From: Propionibacteriaceae bacterium
Lineage (GTDB): Bacteria; Actinomycetota; Actinomycetes; Propionibacteriales; Propionibacteriaceae
Length of the DNA: 13,221 nucleotides
NCBI GenBank assembly: GCA_031254155.1
Contig: JAIRVA010000139.1
Location: forward strand, 1 to 13,221
Direction of reading: 5' to 3'
In this document: piece by piece, positions 5,722 to 12,177 of the stretch
Position numbering within the stretch: the stretch's first letter is position 1
Layout of the letters: each line of letters opens with the position of its first letter
Notes under the pieces: model-generated
What the model was told of the DNA's origin: nothing
The model's database searches: none
Seen by the model: the letters and a program-made list of their open reading frames with translations, nothing else
Translations under genes and position numbers: made by a program

Positions 5722-6720
5722 CTAAAAGACGCGGATGGGGATGGACGCGGGGGCGTCGAGGTACCCCTCGATCTCAGCGTCCAACTTTGACAGGGTGAGG
5801 GAGAAGCCGGCCATCTCGAGCGACGTGCAGTACTCACCGACGTAGTTCTTGGCGATGACGAGGCCGTGTTCCTCGCACTTCTTGGCGGCGAGGCCGTAGA
5901 GCAGGTACAGCTCGGAGATCGGCGTCCCGCCCAGCCCGTTGATCATGACCGCCACGCGGTCGCCGGCCACGAACGGCAGGTCGCCGCAGACGGCCTCGAA
6001 GACCTCGTCCATGATGTCGGAGGCGGGGCGGATCTTGTCGCGGCGGCGGCCCGGTTCGCCGTGGATGCCCACGCCGACCTCGATCTCGTCGTCGCCGATC
6101 TCGAAGATCGGGGTACCCTTCGCCGGCGGCGTGCAGCTCGTGAGCGCGATACCCATCGATCGGGTCCAGCCGTTGACCTTCTCACCGATCGCGACGAGTT
6201 CCTCCAGGGACTTGCCCTGCTCGGACGCCGCCCCGACGGCCTTCATGACGAAGAAGTTGCCGGCCACGCCGCGGCGACCGGTCGTGTACAGCGAGTCCTG
6301 CACCGCCACGTCGTCGTTGATGATGATGACGCCGATCTTGAGATCCGGGTCCTCGGCTTCCGCCATCTCTTTGGCCATGTCCCACGCCATGCGGTCGCCC
6401 TGGTAGTTGTTGATCAGGTGCAGGACGCCGTGAGGATTCGCGAGCAGCTTGGTGCACTCGTAGACGTAGTCCATCGGCGGGGCGGCGAAGACCGCGCCCG
6501 GGCAGGCCGCGTCGAGCATGCCCGGCCCGACCGCCATCGTGTGCGCCGGTTCGTGGCCCGAGCCAGAACCCTGCATGATGAGGACTTTGTCGGTTGGCAA
6601 GGGGTTACGGTAGAGGATGTTGTACTCCGGGACCCACCCGAGCACATCCTGGTTGGCCAGGTAGATGCCCTCTTCCATGTCACGCACGAACTGGTTGGGG
6701 TCATTGACGAATTTCTTCAT
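5722..6720 (-). CDS. dhaK: Dihydroxyacetone kinase subunit DhaK (Dak1 domain)
   Basis: This 332-aa protein spans the whole Dak1 domain. DhaK binds dihydroxyacetone covalently through a histidine hemiaminal and receives phosphate from DhaL-ADP in the cytoplasm. Visible landmarks are SGSGHEPAH (52-60, His56), NNYQGDRM (104-111, Asp109), SMGIALTSCTPPAKG (188-202) and VGVGIHGEPGRRR (215-227), with His220 as the hemiaminal histidine. The usual GGGSGHEP reads GSGSGHEP. AAGGAGA lies 4-5 nt before ATG 6720. It follows dhaL by 78 nt in the same direction. No dhaM is in the window, so the phosphoryl donor must be encoded elsewhere. Dihydroxyacetone is the default substrate; a related ketose such as erythrulose is possible. 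Confidence 0.92.
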   Translation of the reverse strand: MKKFVNDPNQFVRDMEEGIYLANQDVLGWVPEYNILYRNPLPTDKVLIMQGSGSGHEPAHTMAVGPGMLDAACPGAVFAAPPMDYVYECTKLLANPHGVLHLINNYQGDRMAWDMAKEMAEAEDPDLKIGVIIINDDVAVQDSLYTTGRRGVAGNFFVMKAVGAASEQGKSLEELVAIGEKVNGWTRSMGIALTSCTPPAKGTPIFEIGDDEIEVGVGIHGEPGRRRDKIRPASDIMDEVFEAVCGDLPFVAGDRVAVMINGLGGTPISELYLLYGLAAKKCEEHGLVIAKNYVGEYCTSLEMAGFSLTLSKLDAEIEGYLDAPASIPIRVF

Positions 6721-6798
6721 GCTGTCTCCTTTTTGACAGGTTTGATGGTTGATTTTGTACGCGGGTGTTCGTCACCGTACCCCCCGTACCCGTGCTGC

Positions 6799-7437
6799 CT
6801 ACTCGCCCCGCAGAGCGGCTGCAACCGCTTTTGCCATGTCGCCGATGGCGACGATGCCCGGATCGTACGTCCCCGCACTCCGGTCGCCCGTGAACGACTG
6901 CCGCCCGCGCTTGGCGACCCAACTCTTGCTGGTGTCGCGCATCGCGTACGCCGCGTCGGCGGCCTTGTCGAACGCGTCGAGCAGCGGATCACCCTGGGCG
7001 GCGGCGGTCTCAAGCGTGCTCGTCAGCGCGTCAAGGGCGTCGAGCAGGGTCTTGTCGCCGAGTACGGCGCCGCCGCGCTTCATGATGCCCTCAATGGCGG
7101 AGCGCAGGCCGGCGGTGATCTCGGGGAGGGTCAGCTCGGTCTTGCCGCGGAAGGCCATGCCCGTCCGCATGAACAGCGTCCCCCAGACCGGTCCCGAGCA
7201 GCCACCGGTGTTGGAGGTCAGGGCGGAGGAGACGTTGAGCAGCAGGGTACCAATGGACGAGTGGTCGTACGTCTCCCATCTCTCCTTGACAACCCGGAAT
7301 CCAGCGGCCAGTGACCGGCCGAAGTCGGCGTCGCCCATGACGGCGTCAAGATCAGAGAAATACGCTTCGTTGGCCAACGCGACATCCGTCATCGTCATGA
7401 CAATGGTTTCCGCTTGAGCTTGGGTCAACTTTTCCAT
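6799..7437 (-). CDS. dhaL: Dihydroxyacetone kinase subunit DhaL (Dak2 domain)
   Basis: This 212-aa protein is the nucleotide-binding partner of DhaK. In the PTS-type enzyme it keeps ADP bound and is rephosphorylated by DhaM. Three Mg-binding aspartates are seen in LDAVMGDADFG (30-40: Asp31, Asp36, Asp38), where most DhaL proteins read GDGDHG. The glycine-rich TGGCSGPVWGTLF (77-89) is the second nucleotide-binding segment. Start set at ATG 7437 because AAAGGAGAG lies 7-8 nt upstream; the frame stays open 11 codons further to ATG 7470 without an RBS. dhaL precedes dhaK, the reverse of the common K-L order. A promoter and palindrome lie just upstream (7464-7504). Confidence 0.9.
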   Translation of the reverse strand: MEKLTQAQAETIVMTMTDVALANEAYFSDLDAVMGDADFGRSLAAGFRVVKERWETYDHSSIGTLLLNVSSALTSNTGGCSGPVWGTLFMRTGMAFRGKTELTLPEITAGLRSAIEGIMKRGGAVLGDKTLLDALDALTSTLETAAAQGDPLLDAFDKAADAAYAMRDTSKSWVAKRGRQSFTGDRSAGTYDPGIVAIGDMAKAVAAALRGE

Positions 7438-7463
7438 GTGCACACTCTCCTTTGAGGCCCCGA

Positions 7464-7476
7464 TGGGCAATGCCCA
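7464..7476. promoter_or_regulatory. 13-bp palindrome, putative operator of dhaLK
   Basis: TGGGCAATGCCCA is a perfect palindrome apart from its central base. It abuts the last base of the putative dhaL -10 and covers the expected transcription start, 27 bp before ATG 7437. That is the classic position for a repressor site. The cognate regulator is not in the window. Confidence 0.5.
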
Positions 7477-7504
7477 GTTTAGCCCGTTACCGAATCGTGA
7501 TCAA
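7476..7504 (-). promoter_or_regulatory. dhaLK promoter
   Basis: On the minus strand TTGATC (7504-7499), a 17-nt spacer and TAAACT (7481-7476) make a sigma70-type promoter, each hexamer matching 4 of 6 consensus bases. The start would fall in the palindrome at 7464-7476. It is intact although an accessory module begins about 100 bp away. Confidence 0.5.
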
Positions 7505-7610
7505 GCGATCGACGAAAGAGGCGGAGGACACGCCCTAGAGGACCACAGATTGTCCGATGGCGTCAATAGACTGGATCACGCCAGTGATTTCAAGGAATGG
7601 AGGTGTCGTT

Positions 7611-8444
7611 GTGGACTCACACACATACGCGCCAACAACCGTGAACAAGCTGCTCATGCTGTCGCTGGCCCGCTGTATGAATCCGGATTGTCAGCAGATG
7701 CTTGTCGTCCAGCGAGACGTACGCTTGCCACTCACCGGGCCCAACTCACTTCTCACGAAAAACATCGCCCATGTCCATTCGGAGCAGCCGAAGGGGCCCC
7801 GGTATGACCCGTCGCTGTCGATCGACGATCTGCGCGCATACACGAATCTCGTACTGCTGTGCCCAGCCTGCCACAAGCGGATCGACGAGTTCCCAGACGA
7901 CTTCCCAGCAAGTGTCGTGGAACGCTGGCGGGAAATGCGGGAGGCCGAGGCGTTACGATCATTTCACGGGAACTCGTCCCTTCTGGCTAAAGTTGTCTCT
8001 GCGATTGCGCGGGAAGGGGCGTTTGACCTGCCAGTCGGCATCGAAGCGCCGCCTCTACCCTATACCGTTGTGGACAAGATCGCGTACAATGAGTTGTCAG
8101 CCTCTGCTTGGCTGATTAGGGAATACGCAGCCTACGCCGGGGCGTTGAGGGCGCTTTACGCGCAGCTAGAGGAGCAGTCTCCGCACCTGAAGACGAGCCT
8201 ACTGCGTTTCATTGCGATGCAGTACCAAAAAGCTAAGAATGCGTACGCCTCAAGCAATGATACAAGCTTGATCGAAATTGTGAGGCAGCATTCCGACGAG
8301 ATACTAGAGGCGGTGCACACGGCTCTCGTCGATGTTGTCGAGGTAAGCGCCCCGTCTCTGTCCTATGAGGAGATCCAGTTCGGGACGCTCATCGTTGTGG
8401 TCGATGCATTCATAGACTGCCGAGTGCTGGAGTCGCCGGTATGA
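7611..8444 (+). CDS. ABC-3C effector: HNH-like nuclease plus CTD
   Basis: Start GTG 7611 is chosen because GGAGG (7599-7603) sits 7 nt upstream; ATG 7557 is in frame but has no RBS and adds residues unrelated to the domain. The 277-aa protein has an HNH-type zinc-bound nuclease module at residues 15-115. Cys22/Cys27 (CMNPDC) and Cys84/Cys87 (CPAC) are the metal knuckles. His54 (NIAHVH), Asn79 (TNLVLLC) and His88 (CHKRID) give the H-N-H triad. GPRYDPSLS and FPASVVERWREMREAEA match HNH domains of ABC-3C effectors. The rest, about 120-277, is mostly helical and would be the region that binds the middle component. Its TGA overlaps the next ATG by 4 nt. Predicted role: DNA cleavage triggered by the ATPase. 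The HNH call is firm; targets and activation are inferred. Confidence 0.85.
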   Translation: MDSHTYAPTTVNKLLMLSLARCMNPDCQQMLVVQRDVRLPLTGPNSLLTKNIAHVHSEQPKGPRYDPSLSIDDLRAYTNLVLLCPACHKRIDEFPDDFPASVVERWREMREAEALRSFHGNSSLLAKVVSAIAREGAFDLPVGIEAPPLPYTVVDKIAYNELSASAWLIREYAAYAGALRALYAQLEEQSPHLKTSLLRFIAMQYQKAKNAYASSNDTSLIEIVRQHSDEILEAVHTALVDVVEVSAPSLSYEEIQFGTLIVVVDAFIDCRVLESPV

Positions 8445-8716
8445 TGCTCATCTCTCGAGACCTTCGACCGGAGCGACAGGTCTACTATGCAGGTTCGGTT
8501 CTTCTGGAGATTCTTTTCCAGCGCGGGACGGAACGTGAGCAGCGTGAACGGAACCGGATTTCGGCGCAGAGCTTGTACCGGGAGTTCCGCGAAAGAACGG
8601 GAGCGCAGTCGGAACTTTTCTTCCTCGCGCTAGACTGGCTCTTTCTCCTCGGGATAGTGAACTCGGAAGGAGAGGTGGTATCCAATGTTTCTGCGGAAAC
8701 TCCGGATCACGAGTAA
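8441..8716 (+). CDS. ABC-3C middle component
   Basis: This 91-aa protein starts at ATG 8441, overlapping the effector stop by 4 nt, and ends 32 nt inside the ATPase gene. It shows the middle-component pattern: VYYAGSVLLEILFQRG (about 14-29) and a winged-helix-like C-terminal stretch LFFLALDWLFLLGIVNSEGE (about 59-78), where the LDWLxLLG core is typical. I think it is closest to the MC6 type but cannot verify that by eye. In ABC-3C systems this adaptor bridges the ATPase and the effector. The nested arrangement of the three genes indicates tight stoichiometry. It has no enzyme motif. Confidence 0.8.
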   Translation: MMLISRDLRPERQVYYAGSVLLEILFQRGTEREQRERNRISAQSLYREFRERTGAQSELFFLALDWLFLLGIVNSEGEVVSNVSAETPDHE

Positions 8717-10391
8717 TGATGAACTCGTGAGGGAGGTCTGTTTCTCTCGCGGTTTGAACCTCATCGTCGATGAGACGCCGATTGATCTGTTGAGTGTGTC
8801 GAGGGAGTCTGGTAACAACGTCGGGAAAACGACAGTGCTGCGGCTGGTGAGCTACTGCTTCGGGGCGGATGCGAAGAAGATCTATCAGGATCCGGAGTTC
8901 GAAGCCAAGCAAGACCCGGCCGTGAAGCCGTACTTGGAAAATAACAATGTTATTATTGAGATTAACTTGACGAGAAATCTTGCCTTTGGTGAGGAGTCTG
9001 ACATCGTCATTGAGCGTAACTTCCTCAAACGACGCGACAAGATCCAACGTATCAACGGCCAGAGCTTCAGCGACGACGATTTTGCCCGGGAGTTGAAGGT
9101 GAGACTTTTTGACTCGGCGATTGACAAACCGACAGTGAAGCAGATCGTGGCCAAGAGCATTCGTGAGGGCAACCTGCGGACAGAGAACGCCATCCACGTG
9201 CTTGACCCGTTCGCGCAGGCAGTTGAGTACGAGGCGCTTTTCCTGTTCTGGCTCGGCATTCCTACTGAAACCATGTCAGACAAGCAGAGGCTGGAGCAAC
9301 AAGCGAAGACCGAACGTGCGCTGTTGGTGAAGCTGCGAAGAGACGCCAGTGAGTCACAGATTAGCCAAGCCCTTAGAGTCTTGGACCGGACAATCCGGGA
9401 GTTGGAGAAGAGACGAGACGCCGTAAACGTCAACCCCGACTACCAACAGGATCTCGAAGCTCTTAATGCTGTCCGGCAAAAGGTTATGCAACTTTCGGCT
9501 CGGCTGGGAGCGCTCGAGTTACGCCAGCAACTGTTGGCAGATAGTATCGCTGAGTTCAGACAGGAGCGAAGCACGGTTGATGCAGAGTTGGTCGGACAAC
9601 TTTATCGGGAAGCCCACGCACTCATCCCTGGCTTGCAGCGAACGTTCGCCGAGACTCTGGCATTCCACAACCGGATGGTTGTCGAAAGAGAAGCGTACCT
9701 AACCAGAGAGTTGCCTGGACTCGAGGCCGACCTGCGACACGTGCAACATGAGGCGGAAGCGGCCAAACAGGAGGAAGCGCGCCTCGTCGACAGGGTGTCC
9801 ACATCTGACTCCTTCGAGGCGATCGAGCTCGTCAACGCCGACTTGCGGGAGGCGTACCGCCAAAGGGGGCAGTACGAGGAGAGTCAGCGAGTCAGGACCC
9901 AGACTCAGGCGACACTAGAAAGTCTCGTGGCTGAGTTGAGCATCATCAATGAGGGGATTGGTGCGAACAGAGGAATTGTGGAGCAGCGGATTGCCTCGTT
10001 TAACGAGATCTTTTCGAGGCTGTCGCACGATATGTACAGCGAGCAGTTCATCCTCAGTTCAGACTGGAGCAAGGACAAGCTCAACCTGGTCATCAGCAGC
10101 GTCGGAGACGGTCCCGGAACCGGAAAGAAACTGGGGCAGATCGCCTTGTTTGACTTGTCGTATATTCGTTTCTCCGACGAGTTGGGCATCCCTGCGCTTC
10201 ACTTTGTTATGCAGGATCGCATGGAGCAGGTGCACGGTAATCAACTCCGCACGTTGAGCAACATCATCAAGACGAGCAACTGCCAGTACATCGTCACTAT
10301 GTTGCGCGACAAGGTGCCCGAAGAAATGCTTGCCGCGGGCACTGTCGTATTGCGCCTGTCACAGGAGGACAAGCTCTTCCGGCTGCCGTAA
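8685..10391 (+). CDS. DUF2326/ABC-3C ATPase (SMC-like coiled-coil)
   Basis: This 568-aa protein has a split ABC ATPase head with a long coiled-coil. The N-terminal half carries Walker A GNNVGKTT (43-50). Residues about 205-450 are heptad-rich with many E, Q, R and L residues and form the coiled-coil. The C-terminal half has the signature-like GDGPGTGKKLGQIALFDLSY (474-493) and the Walker B/D-loop segment PALHFVMQDRMEQVHGNQL (503-521), with Asp511 the likely metal ligand. Many relatives have HD where this has Gln510-Asp511. AAGGAGAGG (8667-8675) lies 9 nt before ATG 8685. It is the SMC-like sensor of the module, expected to recognise DNA or nucleoprotein and license the HNH effector. Base composition is visibly lower in G+C than in flanking fab and dha genes (21 of 60 at 8941-9000), suggesting transfer. 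The stop is 13 nt from the convergent fabZ stop. Confidence 0.87.
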   Translation: MFLRKLRITSNDELVREVCFSRGLNLIVDETPIDLLSVSRESGNNVGKTTVLRLVSYCFGADAKKIYQDPEFEAKQDPAVKPYLENNNVIIEINLTRNLAFGEESDIVIERNFLKRRDKIQRINGQSFSDDDFARELKVRLFDSAIDKPTVKQIVAKSIREGNLRTENAIHVLDPFAQAVEYEALFLFWLGIPTETMSDKQRLEQQAKTERALLVKLRRDASESQISQALRVLDRTIRELEKRRDAVNVNPDYQQDLEALNAVRQKVMQLSARLGALELRQQLLADSIAEFRQERSTVDAELVGQLYREAHALIPGLQRTFAETLAFHNRMVVEREAYLTRELPGLEADLRHVQHEAEAAKQEEARLVDRVSTSDSFEAIELVNADLREAYRQRGQYEESQRVRTQTQATLESLVAELSIINEGIGANRGIVEQRIASFNEIFSRLSHDMYSEQFILSSDWSKDKLNLVISSVGDGPGTGKKLGQIALFDLSYIRFSDELGIPALHFVMQDRMEQVHGNQLRTLSNIIKTSNCQYIVTMLRDKVPEEMLAAGTVVLRLSQEDKLFRLP

Positions 10392-10404
10392 AAGCTGCCC
10401 GCGT

Positions 10405-10815
10405 TCAGCGGGGTGTCAACACCGCGAAGGAGAGTTCGGCGGTCAGGCAGGTCTCATCGTCAACGGTACCCGTACCCTGGATGAAGAAGTACGGCCCCTT
10501 GTGGGCGGTCAGCCGGGCCCGGAACTCAATCGTGTCGCCGGGGTGGACGACGCGCTTGAAGCGGACCTTGTCCAGGCCGGTGAAGTACGGGGTGCCGGTC
10601 GTACCCTCGATCAGGACGCAGGAGGACTGGCCCAGCATCTCGCAGAGGATCACCCCCGGAACGACCGGGTTGCCCGGGAAGTGCCCCTGGAGAAAGAACT
10701 CGTCGCCCCGGACGTGGTACCGCCCAACGGCGCAGTCGTCCTCCAACCACGCTTCGTCCACCAGCAACATCGGTTCCCGGTGAGGCAAGATTGCCTTGAC
10801 CGCTTCCCTATCCAT
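10405..10815 (-). CDS. fabZ: 3-hydroxyacyl-ACP dehydratase FabZ
   Basis: This 136-aa hotdog-fold protein dehydrates 3-hydroxyacyl-ACP to trans-2-enoyl-ACP in type II fatty-acid synthesis. The active-site segment FLQGHFPGNPVVPGVILCEM (41-60) carries catalytic His45 and Glu59. PHREPMLLVDE (11-21) and GLDKVRFKRVVHPGD are family hallmarks. Start set at ATG 10815, with AGGA 5-6 nt upstream; the preceding GTG at 10818 is possible. It is the last fab gene here, 112 nt after fabF. Many actinobacteria use FAS-I or HadAB-type dehydratases, so a FabZ in a fabD-G-F-Z cluster narrows the lineage. The 3' end is intact although the accessory module abuts it. Confidence 0.93.
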   Translation of the reverse strand: MDREAVKAILPHREPMLLVDEAWLEDDCAVGRYHVRGDEFFLQGHFPGNPVVPGVILCEMLGQSSCVLIEGTTGTPYFTGLDKVRFKRVVHPGDTIEFRARLTAHKGPYFFIQGTGTVDDETCLTAELSFAVLTPR

Positions 10816-10888
10816 CACTTTCCTTTCTGACTATCTGCGCCACCGGGGCGCGGGGACCACCGGCCAGATGGCTCCCCCCTTGACAAGG

Positions 10889-10919
10889 TGAGACAGGGGA
10901 TCTATGGCTCCCTGTCTCA
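10889..10919 (-). terminator. 10-bp hairpin between fabF and fabZ
   Basis: TGAGACAGGG (10889-10898) and CCCTGTCTCA (10910-10919) are perfect complements around an 11-nt loop, beginning 9 nt after the fabF stop on the minus strand. No U-tract follows. An 11-bp palindrome CCTTGACAAGG (10878-10888) lies directly beside it. It may be a partial terminator, an attenuator or an mRNA-processing site that lowers fabZ relative to fabF. Confidence 0.5.
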
Positions 10920-10927
10920 GCCACTCG

Positions 10928-12166
10928 CTACCCGGCGTACCGCCGGAAGACGACACCGGCGTTGTGACCGCCGAAGCCCAGGGAGACGGACAGCGCCGCG
11001 TCCACCTCGGCGGGCCGGGCCGTCCCGGGAACGTAGTCCAGGTAGCAATCCGGGTCGGGCTGCTCGAGCCCGATGGTCGGGGGGATCAGCCCGGTCTCCA
11101 GGGTTTTGAGGGCCGCGATGGCCTCGACCCCGCCGGCCGCGCCGAGCATGTGCCCGGTCATGGACTTGGTCGACGAGATCGGCGTCGCGTACGCCGCCTC
11201 GCCCAGCGCCTGCTTGATCGCCAGGGTTTCGAGCCGGTCGTTCATCGGCGTCGACGTCCCGTGGGCGTTGATGTACAGCCCCGGTCCGCCCGCGAGGTCT
11301 GCCTCCGCGAGCGCCTGCCGGATCATCGCCGTACTGCCGACCGCCTCGGGATGTGGGGCCGTGATGTGGAACGCGTCGCAGGTGTTGGCGTACCCCACGA
11401 CCTCGCCGTAGATCCGCGCCCCGCGCGTGAGCGCGTGGGTGAATTCTTCGAGGACGACGACCCCGGCACCCTCGCCCATCACGAAACCGTCGCGGCGCGC
11501 GTCGAACGGTATCGACGCCGCATCGACATCATTCCGGGTTGACAAGGCCATACAGTTGGTGAAACCGCCGACGGCGAGCGGGTTGAGCGACGCCTCGGCA
11601 CCCCCGGCCGCGATAACATCGGCGTACCCGCCCCGGATGGCGCGGTACGCCTCGCCGATCGCGTTCGTACCACTGCTGCACGCCGTGACCACCGGCAGAT
11701 TCGGCCCGCGCGCGCCGTAGCGGATCGCGACCAACGCCGACGCCATGTTGGCGATCATCATGGGAACGAAGAACGGCGAAATGCGGCCGGGCCCACGTTG
11801 GAGCATGACCGTTGTTTCAGCCACGGAGGTCCCGATGCCGCCGGTCCCGGAACCGATGTAGACCCCGAAGCGTTCCGGATCGACCGCGCCGGCCTGGTCG
11901 ACCCCGGCCTCTGCGACGGCCTGGGCCGCCGCCGCGATCCCGTACTGTGCGAACAGGTCCGTCCGCCGGACCTCCGAGCGTTCGAGGTAGCGTTCGGGTT
12001 CGAAACCTTTCACCTCGGCGGCGATGGTGACCTTCATCCCGGTCGTGTCGAACCGGGTGATCGGGGCGAACCCGTGCCGCCCGGCGACGAGGGAATCCCA
12101 GAAGGTGGGTACGTCGTTCCCGACGGGCGAGACGCAGCCGAGGCCCGTCACCACTACTCGTTTCAT
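10928..12166 (-). CDS. fabF: beta-ketoacyl-ACP synthase II FabF
   Basis: This 412-aa condensing enzyme extends acyl-ACP by two carbons with malonyl-ACP. The thiolase-fold catalytic residues are all visible: Cys163 in TACSSGTNA, His302 in NAHGTSTPMND, Lys334 and His339 in KSMTGHMLGAAG. Numbering almost coincides with E. coli FabF (Cys163, His303, His340). The N-terminus KRVVVTGLGCVSPVG and C-terminus SVSLGFGGHNAGVVF are typical. Start ATG 12166 is chosen over the in-frame upstream ATG at 12181 because AAGGAGAT sits just before it and it matches the family N-terminus. It begins 11 nt after the fabG stop, its RBS overlapping that stop. No missing residue is seen. Confidence 0.96.
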   Translation of the reverse strand: MKRVVVTGLGCVSPVGNDVPTFWDSLVAGRHGFAPITRFDTTGMKVTIAAEVKGFEPERYLERSEVRRTDLFAQYGIAAAAQAVAEAGVDQAGAVDPERFGVYIGSGTGGIGTSVAETTVMLQRGPGRISPFFVPMMIANMASALVAIRYGARGPNLPVVTACSSGTNAIGEAYRAIRGGYADVIAAGGAEASLNPLAVGGFTNCMALSTRNDVDAASIPFDARRDGFVMGEGAGVVVLEEFTHALTRGARIYGEVVGYANTCDAFHITAPHPEAVGSTAMIRQALAEADLAGGPGLYINAHGTSTPMNDRLETLAIKQALGEAAYATPISSTKSMTGHMLGAAGGVEAIAALKTLETGLIPPTIGLEQPDPDCYLDYVPGTARPAEVDAALSVSLGFGGHNAGVVFRRYAG

Positions 12167-12177
12167 TGTTATCTCCT

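Noticed and set aside
5866..7314. Long open frame on the plus strand (482 codons) opposite dhaK and dhaL
   Set aside because: It is the antisense shadow of two well-recognised genes, with low-complexity R/D/V/H-rich translation. High G+C keeps stops rare opposite real genes.
7557..7610. ATG 7557 as start of the HNH gene
   Set aside because: In frame but no RBS and no TATANT box at 6-7 nt; GTG 7611 has GGAGG at ideal spacing and fits the domain start.
10880..10908. Antisense promoter TTGACA-17-TATGGC on the plus strand
   Set aside because: The -35 is perfect but the -10 matches only 3 of 6 bases, and TTGACA is part of a palindrome that explains it. No plus-strand gene follows.
10904..11542. 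Plus-strand open frame opposite fabF
   Set aside because: Arg/Gly/Pro-rich shadow of fabF with no domain-like pattern; fabF has all catalytic residues and a proper RBS.
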